The translations under genes were made by a program, and so were the position numbers. Shown in pieces: positions 24,975 to 33,963 of a DNA stretch of 37,759 nt. Where the stretch lies: NCBI GenBank assembly GCA_020721085.1, contig DYNJ01000004.1, positions 1-37,759 on the forward strand, written 5' to 3'. This stretch comes from Sulfurovum sp. GTDB taxonomy: Bacteria; Campylobacterota; Campylobacteria; Campylobacterales; Sulfurovaceae. Under the pieces are notes generated by a model. The model searched no databases, was not told the origin of the DNA, and saw only the letters and a program-made list of their open reading frames with translations. Position 1 is the stretch's first letter; the number at the start of each line of letters is the position of its first letter.

Positions 24975-25892
24975 ATGGTCATCAAAGAGATACAAGAGTA
25001 TGGTGAGATACGTACAAAAGCTAGAGCATATCTGTGTTATTTGCTCAAACAAAACCTCCCAAGCAGACTTCCGAATATCGCATTGGAAGATATACTTTCT
25101 GCTCTTAAAAAAACAAGTGAAGAGATCCAGGTATTTGATGCGATCTATATCCTGGATCCAAGCGGACGGCAGATCACAAATACAGTGAGCGTCAATCCGC
25201 ACGATGCCAGAAAAGGGATGGGAGAAAATCGAAACGGACGCGCTTACTACTACCGCGTCATCAAAGAAAACAGATGCGTGCTGACAGATCCCTATCCGTC
25301 TTTGTCTAGCAATAATCTCGTGGTAACCGCCTCATATCCAATTTACAATGAACGAAATGAGATGATATATATTGTTTGTCTGGATATCTCGCTTGAAAAT
25401 ATCCTTCGTCTTGTGCATCCTACCTCGATAGATTCTATCTTCGGCAAAGTCAGCAAATATGTCTATGCGGCATTTTCGTTCGCCCTTGCTGCGGTAGCGA
25501 TGCTTCTATTTGTGCAGGGAATCAGCCATTTTTTGAAACACGGACTATTTTTTACAGAAATAAGTATCAAGGATATGTTTGAATCAACGATACTTTTGAC
25601 ACTCTCTTTGGCGATCTTCGACCTTGTCAAGGCGATTTTCGAAGAGGAGGTATTGGGAAACCGCAAAAAAAATGATTCCGACGAGACTCACAAAACTATG
25701 GTGCGTTTCATGGGATCTATCATTATTGCACTCTCTATCGAGGCGCTGATGCTGGTGTTCAAATTTGCCATCACCGATCCTAGCAAACTGCTGTATGCCG
25801 TCTATCTCATTGGAGGTATTACGGCGCTAATCATCGGATTGTCTGTCTATCTCAGAGCTATCAATAGCAATTCTGATAAACAAGACGGGTGA
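24975..25892 (+). CDS. Cache/PDC sensor-domain membrane protein
   Basis: A 305-aa protein; ATG 24975 follows AAGGGG. Residues about 55-165 look like a PDC/Cache ligand-sensing fold: FDAIYILDPSGRQITN, GRAYYYRVIKENRCVLTDPYPS, and VVTASYPIYNERNEMIYIVCLDIS. No membrane helix precedes this domain. Four hydrophobic segments follow (about 187-210, 222-245, 270-293, 295-315 by composition; boundaries approximate). There is no kinase, GGDEF or MCP output domain. The product is therefore an inner-membrane protein with an apparently cytoplasmic Cache domain. Some Campylobacterota homologues are named 'general glycosylation pathway protein', but nothing here shows such a role. Confidence 0.7.
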   Translation: MVIKEIQEYGEIRTKARAYLCYLLKQNLPSRLPNIALEDILSALKKTSEEIQVFDAIYILDPSGRQITNTVSVNPHDARKGMGENRNGRAYYYRVIKENRCVLTDPYPSLSSNNLVVTASYPIYNERNEMIYIVCLDISLENILRLVHPTSIDSIFGKVSKYVYAAFSFALAAVAMLLFVQGISHFLKHGLFFTEISIKDMFESTILLTLSLAIFDLVKAIFEEEVLGNRKKNDSDETHKTMVRFMGSIIIALSIEALMLVFKFAITDPSKLLYAVYLIGGITALIIGLSVYLRAINSNSDKQDG

Positions 25893-26512
25893 TGAGTAAA
25901 GAGCTTATCATCTTTGATATGGATGGGACACTGGTCGATAGTTCTGTGACTATCTCCAATGCGATCAATCATGTCCGCTCCAATCTGTCATTGCCACAAA
26001 TGGATCATGATCATATTATTGCAAAAATCAACGATCATACTATTGTCCCAGCCCGATATTTTTATGAAGCGGATCGCTTTGAGCCATATCATGAAGCTTT
26101 GTTTTCACAGTATTATACACTCCACCACGCCAAAGAGTTGATGCTCTATGAAGGTATCGGCGGGTTGTTGGAGGATTTGAAAACCAATGGATTCAAGCTC
26201 GCGGTTGCTACCAATGCCTACCGCAGATCCACTATAGAATCGCTGAAGCATCTTGATATTTATGATCTGTTTGATACTATCGCCTGTGCCGATGATGTGA
26301 GCAGAGGCAAGCCGTCTCCGGACATGCTGTTTAAAATTTTGGATGAGCTTGAAATTGTTGCCAATGATGCGTTTTTCGTAGGAGATGGCTCTCGCGATCA
26401 GATGGCATCCCAGAAGGCCTCGATCGAGTATCTGATGGTGAATTGGGGCTTTAGTGAGTATGAGGATGCGCTGCACAGTGTCGATGCATTGAGGCAGGTG
26501 TTATTTATTTAA
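25892..26512 (+). CDS. HAD-superfamily phosphatase (phosphoglycolate phosphatase-like)
   Basis: A 206-aa HAD hydrolase. Motif I is FDMDGTLVDSS (nucleophile and acid/base Asp), motif II lies in LAVATNAYRR, the motif III Lys is in RGKPSPDML and motif IV is FFVGDGSRDQMAS. The helical cap between motifs I and II is of the C1 type found in Gph/beta-phosphoglucomutase-like enzymes. The substrate cannot be told. ATG 25892 shares one base with the previous stop (TGATG); the track's GTG start three bases earlier is possible. Confidence 0.88.
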   Translation: MSKELIIFDMDGTLVDSSVTISNAINHVRSNLSLPQMDHDHIIAKINDHTIVPARYFYEADRFEPYHEALFSQYYTLHHAKELMLYEGIGGLLEDLKTNGFKLAVATNAYRRSTIESLKHLDIYDLFDTIACADDVSRGKPSPDMLFKILDELEIVANDAFFVGDGSRDQMASQKASIEYLMVNWGFSEYEDALHSVDALRQVLFI

Positions 26513-26563
26513 AGCGTAAATTTGGTATCGTTGTTGATTGAATCGGCGTTAGAAAGAGTTGTG

Positions 26564-27289
26564 ATGAAAAAGGTATTTTTTTTTATGATCATCTCTATGG
26601 AGGTTTTTGCAATCACTCCGGACAAGATTATCAAAAATGTTGAGCACAATCTCCAAAGCAATAATAGCTATTCTCAAATCACGATGACCGTCACAACGGC
26701 ACGGGGGGAAAGAATGATGAAAATGGAGAGTTGGAATAGAGGGCATGAGAAGAGTTTTATCAAAGTACTTTACCCCAAGCAAGACCGCGGGATCACATTT
26801 TTGAAAATCGATACGACAATGTGGCAGTATGTCCCCAAAATAGAAAAGATGATCAAAATCCCAAGTTCTATGATGATGCAAAGTTGGATGGGAAGCGATT
26901 TTACCAACGATGATATGGCAAAGGAGAGCTCCATCGTTGATGATTATGATCCTGTATTGAGCTTAGAAGATGCCCATAAATATACATTGACCCTGCACCC
27001 AAAAGAAAATGCTGCGGTTGTATGGGGCAGGATCACTATAGAAGTAGAAAAAGTTCATTTTATACCGCTCAAAGCGATCTATTATGATGAGGATGGCATC
27101 CGGCAACGCATTCTGTACTACAGCAATATCAAAGTATTTGGAAGTCGTCATTTGCCTACCGTGATGACATTGGTTCCTATAAATAAAAAAAACAATAAGA
27201 CAGTCGTGCGTATGGACAAGGTAGATTTTGATGCACCGATCGATGATGAGCGCTTTACCAAAAATGCACTGATCAGATACAGCCAATGA
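26564..27289 (+). CDS. LolA-like outer-membrane lipoprotein-sorting family protein
   Basis: A 241-aa periplasmic protein. ATG 26564 gives a good signal peptide (MKKVFFFMIISMEVFA); the track's earlier start does not. The mature part has the pattern of the LolA-like sorting family: TARGERMMKMESWNRG, KVLYPKQDRGITFLKID, MWQYVPKIEKMIKIPSSMMMQSWMGSDFTNDDM and a final KVDFDAPIDDERFTKNAL. Such proteins carry lipidated or hydrophobic cargo across the periplasm. It overlaps the first FtsX-like permease by 4 nt (ATGA), so it likely acts with that transporter. Confidence 0.85.
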   Translation: MKKVFFFMIISMEVFAITPDKIIKNVEHNLQSNNSYSQITMTVTTARGERMMKMESWNRGHEKSFIKVLYPKQDRGITFLKIDTTMWQYVPKIEKMIKIPSSMMMQSWMGSDFTNDDMAKESSIVDDYDPVLSLEDAHKYTLTLHPKENAAVVWGRITIEVEKVHFIPLKAIYYDEDGIRQRILYYSNIKVFGSRHLPTVMTLVPINKKNNKTVVRMDKVDFDAPIDDERFTKNALIRYSQ

Positions 27290-28527
27290 TACTTTTGAAG
27301 ATGGCGTTTCGGGAACTGCTGATCCATAAAAAGCGTTCCGTCATCACTGTTTTACTGTGTGCTTTCTCGACAGCTCTTTTTATCTTTGTCAATGCGCTCA
27401 ATGACGGAAGCCATAAACAGCTGATCCGCTCAAGTGCTGAAACCTATCCCGGCTATATGCAGCTCACCGGTCGTGCGTTTGAAGATAATCCCAATTATGA
27501 CAATCTTATTTTTGATACACCCCGCATTCAAAATATACTCAAAGATCAAAAATGGATCAGTGCTTTCTCGGCGCGTTTTGAATCATACGCCCTCTATGCC
27601 ACGGATGAGCAGTCGATAGGAGGGATGTTTACCGCTATTGAGCCCGAAAGCGAGGCAGAAGTATCTCGTCTGAAGCGCTCTTTGGTCTCAGGAGAGTATT
27701 TGAGCAGCAAGGATACCAATGCGCTGTATCTGGGGGTAGAGTTCGCCAAGCGTCTCAAAGTAAAAGTGGGAGATGCTTTGTCGTTTATCTCTACAGGTGC
27801 AGATTACTCCTTTGCGGCGGATCATCTGATCGTCAAGGGGTTGTTCAAAACTAAGCTTTATGAGTTTGACAACAGTGCAGCTTTTGTTAATAAATCATAT
27901 TTTGACGAGGTGATGCACAGCACCGATAGCGCTACGCATATCATCATCACTCCGGCTGAAATTTCTCAAATTGATGCCGTCACTCAAAGGTTACAAAAAG
28001 TAGTTGGCGGCGAGATAGAGGTAAAAAATTATAAAATGATTCTTGAAGATTTGGTTTTGGCGATGAAGGTAGATCAAATATTTAGCTATATCACGCTTGC
28101 AATCTTCTTTGTAGTTATTTTCTTTGTCGTAGCCATCTTTGCGTTTCTCTCCGTCTATGCCCGTATCCGTCAGATAGGAGTGCTGCGGGCAATAGGGACG
28201 ACACCCGGTCAAGTGATGCAGTTGTTGTTGCTTGAGGCGCTTATTTTGGGGATCATCGGTGTCGGTATAGGTGGGGCAGCGAGCGCTCATGCGACGCACT
28301 ATTACGAAGAACATCCTATCTCATTCGGTTTCTGGGGGGATGTCGAGATCGAGGAGTATTATAAACAGTACAATATGGTTGCCGAGGTTACCATCCCGAC
28401 CCAATACAATCCGCCCAAGATCGCAGTCGAAATGCTGATCATGCTTATGCTCAATCTTGCAAGTGTGCTTTATCCGATGATCATACTCCGCCGTTTTACT
28501 CCGATAGAGGCAATGCGACATGTTTAG
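27286..28527 (+). CDS. FtsX/MacB/LolC-type ABC transporter permease (first)
   Basis: A 413-aa inner-membrane permease with an N-terminal helix (about 15-33), a large periplasmic MacB-type core domain (about 45-255), and three C-terminal helices: YITLAIFFVVIFFVVAIFAFLSV, LLLLEALILGIIGVGIGGAAS and MLIMLMLNLASVLYPMIIL. The motif RIRQIGVLRAIGTTPGQVMQLLLLEA is the coupling region that contacts the ATPase, and RRFTPIEAMRHV is the usual end. Such permeases move substrate from the membrane to a periplasmic carrier. It overlaps the LolA-like gene by 4 nt and the next permease by 8 nt. Confidence 0.92.
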   Translation: MILLKMAFRELLIHKKRSVITVLLCAFSTALFIFVNALNDGSHKQLIRSSAETYPGYMQLTGRAFEDNPNYDNLIFDTPRIQNILKDQKWISAFSARFESYALYATDEQSIGGMFTAIEPESEAEVSRLKRSLVSGEYLSSKDTNALYLGVEFAKRLKVKVGDALSFISTGADYSFAADHLIVKGLFKTKLYEFDNSAAFVNKSYFDEVMHSTDSATHIIITPAEISQIDAVTQRLQKVVGGEIEVKNYKMILEDLVLAMKVDQIFSYITLAIFFVVIFFVVAIFAFLSVYARIRQIGVLRAIGTTPGQVMQLLLLEALILGIIGVGIGGAASAHATHYYEEHPISFGFWGDVEIEEYYKQYNMVAEVTIPTQYNPPKIAVEMLIMLMLNLASVLYPMIILRRFTPIEAMRHV

Positions 28528-29758
28528 AGACAGTGCTTTGTATCTCAAAATGGCGTTGCTTCATATCGTTCGACACAAGAGCCGTGCCGTTTTGATCTCT
28601 TTAATGATCGCTCTTTCACTTGTCGGATTGTTGCTGATGGAGGGGATGTATGAGGGGATGATGGCGCAGGTCACCCAAAATATGATTAAAACCGGCAGCG
28701 GAACTCTGCTGATCCAGCACAAAGAGTTTCGGGCCGAGAACAATATCAAATTTCAGATTATCGAACCGCAAAAGATAGCTTCGGTACTGGATATACAAGA
28801 AGGAGTACGCAGCTATGTGATGCGTGTGAGCCAGCACGGTCTGATCGCCACGGCAGGCTATTCACGGGGAGCCGACATCATAGGTATAGATTTGTTACGC
28901 GAAGCATCACATGCGCATCTGGATCAGTTTATCATCAAAGGAAATTATAGTTTGGGCAAGCGACAAGAGGGCGCCATTATTGGCTACCGTCTAGCCCGTA
29001 AACTCAAGACTGATGTTGGCAAAAAAGTGGTTATCACGATGCAAGACAGAGACAACGAGGTGGTCTCTGCCGCCCTTAAAATTGAGGGGATTATCAAGAC
29101 TAACAATATGGCGATTGACGGCAACGGAGTGCTGGCGGACATAGGAAAACTGCGTGCTTTGACAGGTATGCAGGGCGCCACCGAGATCGCCGTACTGCTG
29201 GAAGATCAAGATGCAGACATGAAAGTCAAGCAACAGATAGATGCACAGCTGAATGATCGCAATATTGCCGTATATTCCTACAAAGAGCTTTATCCGTCTC
29301 TGCATGAAGGAGAGGTCATGATGCAGACCTACAACTATATCAGTGCTGCTTTTATTTTTACGGTTGCATCATTGGGCATTTTTGGTGTTGTGCTAGTCTC
29401 GGTACTCGAGCGGGTACGGGAGTTTGGGATTATGATGGCGATCGGGACACAATTTCGAGATATTGTTCGTTTGATTGTTTTTGAGTCGATGATCATTACG
29501 ATGAGCGGTTATATTGCAGGAGCACTGATAGGCGGCGGGCTACTGTGGTATTTTAAAGAGTATGGATTGGATCTATCGGGATTCAGTGATGCTTTTGCGA
29601 TTTTTGGAATGGATTCAAGCATCCATGCAATCCTCAAAACAGAATATTTCATCAGTGCATTTTTGGGCGTATTTTTATCAACTTTATTAGCAACCGCTAT
29701 CCCTATACACACACTCAAAAGACGCAATCCTATCCAATCCATCAACGAGCAGGCATAA
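28520..29758 (+). CDS. FtsX/MacB/LolE-type ABC transporter permease (second)
   Basis: A 412-aa paralogue of the preceding permease with the same architecture: N-terminal helix (AVLISLMIALSLVGLLLMEG), periplasmic core, and three C-terminal helices. The coupling motif is RVREFGIMMAIGTQFRDIVRLIVFESM and the end RRNPIQSINEQA. Two different permeases plus one ATPase match the LolCDE heterodimer plan rather than the MacB homodimer plan. The ATG overlaps the first permease by 8 nt; its stop shares a base with the ATPase start. Confidence 0.92.
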   Translation: MFRDSALYLKMALLHIVRHKSRAVLISLMIALSLVGLLLMEGMYEGMMAQVTQNMIKTGSGTLLIQHKEFRAENNIKFQIIEPQKIASVLDIQEGVRSYVMRVSQHGLIATAGYSRGADIIGIDLLREASHAHLDQFIIKGNYSLGKRQEGAIIGYRLARKLKTDVGKKVVITMQDRDNEVVSAALKIEGIIKTNNMAIDGNGVLADIGKLRALTGMQGATEIAVLLEDQDADMKVKQQIDAQLNDRNIAVYSYKELYPSLHEGEVMMQTYNYISAAFIFTVASLGIFGVVLVSVLERVREFGIMMAIGTQFRDIVRLIVFESMIITMSGYIAGALIGGGLLWYFKEYGLDLSGFSDAFAIFGMDSSIHAILKTEYFISAFLGVFLSTLLATAIPIHTLKRRNPIQSINEQA

Positions 29759-30447
29759 TGAAATTTTTAACCGTACGAAATCTAAAAAAAGTGTTTCACA
29801 AAGGAAGCGAAAGCCAAACCAATGCGCTTGATGGCATCGATCTTGAGATCAACAAAGAGGAGTTTATCGTCATCTCGGGTCCCAGCGGAAGCGGCAAAAC
29901 AACCCTGCTTAACATCATCGGCGGACTTGACAGTCCCAGCGAAGGAGGTGTGGATCTTGAGGGGACTCTGATCACAGAGCTTAGCGAAAATGATCTGGCG
30001 CTGTTTCGACGCAAAAACATCGGATTTGTCTTCCAGGCCTACAATCTCATCCCTGTCCTTACGGCAAAAGAGAATATCTCATATGTGATGCGTTTGCTCG
30101 GATGTCCCAAAAGCGTGTATGATGCACGGACGCTGGAGGTTGCAAGGGAGCTTGATATAGACAGATATCTTGATAAATTTCCAGACCATCTCAGCGGCGG
30201 TCAGCAGCAGCGTATCGCAGTGGCGCGTGCCGTGGCAAGCAAGCCCAAACTCATCCTTGCTGATGAGCCGACTGCCAATCTGGATTCTAAAAATGCAGAA
30301 AAACTGATGGAGCTGATGCGCCGTCTCAATGAAGAGGAGAAGGTGACTATCATCTTCTCCTCTCATGATCCCTTGGTCATCAAGCAGGCACGCCGTTCCA
30401 TTGTGTTGAGAGACGGTAAAATCATCGAGGATGTTGTCTGTCCATGA
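29758..30447 (+). CDS. LolD/MacB-type ABC transporter ATPase
   Basis: A 229-aa cytoplasmic ATPase. Walker A SGPSGSGKTTLLNIIGG, Q-loop VFQAYNLIPVL, signature LSGGQQQRIAVARAVA, Walker B LILADEPTANLDS and H-loop SSHDPL are all intact. Sequence and size fit the LolD/FtsE/MacB-N group that pairs with FtsX-fold permeases. Its ATG overlaps the second permease stop by one base, and its stop overlaps the beta-barrel gene by 4 nt, so stoichiometric expression with both is likely. Confidence 0.95.
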   Translation: MKFLTVRNLKKVFHKGSESQTNALDGIDLEINKEEFIVISGPSGSGKTTLLNIIGGLDSPSEGGVDLEGTLITELSENDLALFRRKNIGFVFQAYNLIPVLTAKENISYVMRLLGCPKSVYDARTLEVARELDIDRYLDKFPDHLSGGQQQRIAVARAVASKPKLILADEPTANLDSKNAEKLMELMRRLNEEEKVTIIFSSHDPLVIKQARRSIVLRDGKIIEDVVCP

Positions 30448-31565
30448 TAAGAGTGTTATTGACAGTGGCGTTTTTTGTGTTGCCTGTGTGGAGCACGGAG
30501 TTTGAGACAACCTTTGAGAACAGTAATTTTATTCTTTCTATGCCGATAGACTGGACCGGTGAACATAAATTTTTAGATTACAACCGTTTGAGGATGAACG
30601 AGCATATTCGCGATGACAACTGGTTTGCAGTCGCGATTTTGGATATCGAAAATTATTTGGGACACGATATCGTCAATAGCGCTGCATTTGAAGCTGCAAG
30701 CTCGGTGCATTCTGATACACCATTTGTGACACAAACAGAACCTTATGATTATCAAGATGGACAAATCTATGCCCAGCTTTACCGTTTTTATGCCGGATAT
30801 GCCGACGAGAAGCACCGTATCAGCCTCGGACTGCAAAAGATAAGTTTCGGTGTCGGCCGTATCTGGAACCCTACCGATCTGTTCAATCCAAAAAATCCGC
30901 TCGCACTTGAGCCGGATGAGGTGTATGGGGTGTTTTCGACAATATATACCTATTCGCCAAACAGCCTAAGTCAGATCAATGCTATTGTTGCACAGCGCGC
31001 AGATGAGAGTTTCAAATACGCAGGGCGCGCCAAAAGTTATATTGGTTTTGCCGATGTGGCCATAAATACAGTTATCGCAGATGATGTCACTATGATCGGC
31101 TATGAACTCGAAGGAGAACTTGGCAGTACCGGGATTGCTCTCAGATCCGAAGGTGGATGGTTTTATGACAAAACAGTACAAGAAGAGATTTTTCAAGGGC
31201 TGATCGGCGCTGATTATGCATTTAAAAACTCTCTTGTACTCATGGGTGAGTGGCTACACACCTCAAAAGTATTTGACAAATACGAAATACTCAACACTCC
31301 TCAACGAGCCAAAAATTATCTTGTACAATCTCATGATTATGTAGCTCTTGGTGCCGGATATGAGTTTGATACACTCCTTTATGGTATGATTTCCTCTATC
31401 GTCAGCATAGATGATAACAGTTTTTATATAACACCTTCTTTGAGGTATTCACTCGCTGATGACAGAATGCTTGTGCTGGGTGCGATGCTCTATGACGGCG
31501 AAACCGGTAGTGAATTTGGTGATTATGGGCAAACATATTATGTTAATTTAAAAGTGACATTTTGA
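30444..31565 (+). CDS. Beta-barrel outer-membrane protein at the end of the ABC cassette
   Basis: A 373-aa exported protein with a signal peptide (MIRVLLTVAFFVLPVWS). The mature part has many short amphipathic beta strands with aromatic edges and ends in YYVNLKVTF, a C-terminal Phe typical of BAM-assembled barrels. The stretch QKISFGVGRIWNPTDLFNPKNP resembles the DUF1302/alginate-porin-like group. It starts by ATGA overlap within the ATPase gene, which strongly suggests a shared function with the transporter, perhaps as outer-membrane receiver, exit or cargo. Confidence 0.8.
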   Translation: MIRVLLTVAFFVLPVWSTEFETTFENSNFILSMPIDWTGEHKFLDYNRLRMNEHIRDDNWFAVAILDIENYLGHDIVNSAAFEAASSVHSDTPFVTQTEPYDYQDGQIYAQLYRFYAGYADEKHRISLGLQKISFGVGRIWNPTDLFNPKNPLALEPDEVYGVFSTIYTYSPNSLSQINAIVAQRADESFKYAGRAKSYIGFADVAINTVIADDVTMIGYELEGELGSTGIALRSEGGWFYDKTVQEEIFQGLIGADYAFKNSLVLMGEWLHTSKVFDKYEILNTPQRAKNYLVQSHDYVALGAGYEFDTLLYGMISSIVSIDDNSFYITPSLRYSLADDRMLVLGAMLYDGETGSEFGDYGQTYYVNLKVTF

Positions 31566-31591
31566 TTGTCATCAGTGAACCACCACTCCGT

Positions 31592-32761
31592 TTAACCATA
31601 CATAGTAGCTATGATCGCATAAGAGATGAAAAACATCATATGTGAAACGCCTTCGAAGTAGTTTGTTTCTCCGTCATCAGTGGTTTTCCAGGTGAGGATG
31701 ATCGTCAAAAGCAGCGCGCCTATCTGAAACGCGTTGAAATCGAGCGTTAGACGGATACCGTTGAAATATGCCAGTGCCATCAGGATAGGGACGGTCAACA
31801 TGATAGACACTGTGGATGCACCCATGGCGATATTGACGACTCTTTGTATCTGGTCGCTTCTGGCTGCTTTGACTGCCGTAAATATCTCCGGCGATACTGC
31901 AATAACAGCGATGATAAGACCTGCCAGTCCGTTAGAGACGCCTAGGTCTTTGGCGACCATGATGCCATCGCTGGCAAAGATCTCAGCGAGGATGCCTATC
32001 AAAAATATAAAGCCAAAAATAAAAACAAGGTTTGCCATATTGCTTTGCCGGTCAAACAGATAATCTCCCTCATCCTCGTCCTCCTCTTCGTTATGGCGTT
32101 TGCGAAGTCTAAAAAGGCGGCTTTTGGCTGTCGCTTTGAAAAAATGGGTGTGAGTTTTGGTCTGAAAGATAAATATCGCAATATAAAAAACCATCAATAA
32201 TACGGCGATCATGACAGATGCATGGAAAAGATCAGATTTGTTATCGTCTGCATATGGAATCACGCTGGGCACCAGCAGCGCAGAGACGGCTACCAAGAGG
32301 ATCGTGGTGTAGGTATTGGAGGTATTTTCGTTGTGTATCTGCTCTTTGAAGTTGAGGCCGCCTATAAATACAGCTAGACCTAAAAGCACATTCATATCGA
32401 CTATAACTGCAGAGATGATACCTCCCTTAACGGTATCAAGCGCCCCTGGGGTATGTGTAGCTTCGAGAATGATCATGAAAAGCAGAATTATCTCCACTGC
32501 AACTGCCGAAAAGGTCAATACAAAGCTAGAGTAGGGCTCCTCAAGCCGTTCAGCTAAGATATCGGTGATTTCAGATACGGTGATAGAGAGCGCCCCGATA
32601 GCAAGCGCCGCGCTCAGTGTGGAGAGGTACGGCAGTCCGTTTTTATGGAAAACAAAAGCAATCAATCCAAAGATGATCCCCAAAATAATGTCAAAATAAT
32701 TGTTGAAAAAGTGCAAGATATCAAAGTCAGTTTGATCTCGCGAGGGGGGTATGGGGTCCAA
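31592..32761 (-). CDS. ChaA-like Ca2+(Na+)/H+ antiporter, CaCA superfamily
   Basis: A 389-aa inner-membrane protein with about ten hydrophobic segments in two halves separated by an acidic cytoplasmic loop (HNEEEDEDEGD). The alpha-repeat regions VAVEIILLFMIILEATHTPG and IAVSPEIFTAVKAARSDQIQRVVNIAMGAS carry the acidic cation-binding positions of the CaCA fold. DTVKGGIISAVIVDMNVLLGLAVFIGGL matches the ChaA subgroup. The start is TTG, supported by TTAGGAG eight bases upstream; TACAAT further up is a possible -10. It converges with the beta-barrel gene (26-bp gap). Confidence 0.88.
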   Translation of the reverse strand: MDPIPPSRDQTDFDILHFFNNYFDIILGIIFGLIAFVFHKNGLPYLSTLSAALAIGALSITVSEITDILAERLEEPYSSFVLTFSAVAVEIILLFMIILEATHTPGALDTVKGGIISAVIVDMNVLLGLAVFIGGLNFKEQIHNENTSNTYTTILLVAVSALLVPSVIPYADDNKSDLFHASVMIAVLLMVFYIAIFIFQTKTHTHFFKATAKSRLFRLRKRHNEEEDEDEGDYLFDRQSNMANLVFIFGFIFLIGILAEIFASDGIMVAKDLGVSNGLAGLIIAVIAVSPEIFTAVKAARSDQIQRVVNIAMGASTVSIMLTVPILMALAYFNGIRLTLDFNAFQIGALLLTIILTWKTTDDGETNYFEGVSHMMFFISYAIIATMYG

Positions 32762-32860
32762 GCAGACAGCTCCTAAGAAAGTTATTGTATTTAGCCGGAA
32801 TTTTGGAATAAAAATTCACCAATGCACACCAATTATTACAGTAATTTGGATATTGTTTAA

Positions 32861-32924
32861 AAATTTATACAAAACCCTACTACCGCAACCATGGACACTT
32901 CTTGATAAGTTTCCATTGCATAAT
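32861..32924. repeat. Diverged dispersed repeat, copy B
   Basis: In the ~200-bp gap between the antiporter start and the next gene's end. AAATTTATACAAAACCC, CTACCGCAACCAT and CCATTGCATAAT line up with copy A at 15130-15192. No gene is supported in this gap. Confidence 0.45.
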
Positions 32925-32961
32925 ATTTGTTTATCATAGCACAAAAATCATAAAAATTGAT

Positions 32962-33960
32962 TTATTCGTCAGAGGGAGCAAAAAGTGAATATTCTTTTTT
33001 TATATTATTTAATATTGACTTATCAAGCGTATAGACAAAAGCATAATTAAAGTGTGCTGATTTGAGTATCTTTCTGACCTCATCTTCGCTCTCAAACCAC
33101 ATCGGTCGGTCTAGGTTTTCGACCTTGGTTTTGGGTGGTGTCAATACGATACTTTTGACCCAGCTGTTTTGATATTTGATGTATTCTCTCGCTTTGTTTA
33201 TGTCTGTAAGATTGTCAGTGAAAATGACGACTTTGTCGCTTTTGGAAGACTGGGTAGTCTTGAGTTCGCCATCTATAAAGACAGGTATAAACTGTTTGGT
33301 ATATCTGATACGGTCGATCGAGTAGGGCTGATTATGAGTTTCGCAAAAATCAACCACTCTAAGCAGATGATCAAAATGAAAAGGAATCAACTCTTTGTTT
33401 TGATAGACATAACCTCCCACCTTGAAGGTTGTCCTAAATAATGTATCAGAGATGATATAACCCTCATTGATATCGCTTTTGAGGAGTTTGACATCAGGCT
33501 TGATCTGCTTCATCAGATCTTTATCTGTCCCTACAAAAAGTTTCTGCGAGGAGTTGAGGATTTGCTCGAAAGCCTTTTTCCAATCTTCGGCGATGAACAC
33601 GATAGCGCCTTTTTGGAGAATGATCATCTTGAGCAGACTGTTTTCATGTTCATTTAGAAGAAAAAACTCTATCTCTTTGGCGAGGATGACATATCGCAAA
33701 AGCCTGAATGCCGCATCTTCGATAGAGCCAACCTGGATCCAAGCGATCTCTTGGTCGCTGGGGATGATGTGTTCATCGTCATAGATGATGGCATAAGCGC
33801 CGTTTGCCAATGCGCTTTTGATCTCTTCAGGATCAGATGAGATGAAAAGATCGCCGTGTTCGACTTTGGAGGGAAATACAGTCGCTCCCTCAATGGATTG
33901 TATGGTTGGCGTGCTCTTGAGCATGCCGTCAGTCAAGTTGAGTAGTGCATCGATAGTCAT
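32962..33960 (-). CDS. Conserved protein with MurE/MurF N-terminal-like domain, metG partner
   Basis: A 332-aa protein starting at the ATG at 33960; the track's TTG directly follows the metG stop. Residues about 1-80 (TVFPSKVEHGDLFISS, IKSALANGAYAIIYDD) resemble the UDP-substrate domain of MurE/MurF ligases (SRxVxxGDLFxAL...AxxxGAxAxxx). The Mur ligase ATP-binding P-loop (GTxGKT/S) and central domain are absent. The rest is an alpha/beta region (VFIAEDWKKAFEQIL; DKVVIFTDNL) that I do not recognise. Homologues next to metG have been called ferrochelatase in some Campylobacter annotations; nothing here supports that. Confidence 0.6.
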   Translation of the reverse strand: MTIDALLNLTDGMLKSTPTIQSIEGATVFPSKVEHGDLFISSDPEEIKSALANGAYAIIYDDEHIIPSDQEIAWIQVGSIEDAAFRLLRYVILAKEIEFFLLNEHENSLLKMIILQKGAIVFIAEDWKKAFEQILNSSQKLFVGTDKDLMKQIKPDVKLLKSDINEGYIISDTLFRTTFKVGGYVYQNKELIPFHFDHLLRVVDFCETHNQPYSIDRIRYTKQFIPVFIDGELKTTQSSKSDKVVIFTDNLTDINKAREYIKYQNSWVKSIVLTPPKTKVENLDRPMWFESEDEVRKILKSAHFNYAFVYTLDKSILNNIKKEYSLFAPSDE

Positions 33961-33963
33961 CAA

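Noticed and set aside
32962-33960. Ferrochelatase
   Set aside because: No ferrochelatase motif is visible; the N-terminus instead resembles a Mur ligase substrate domain.
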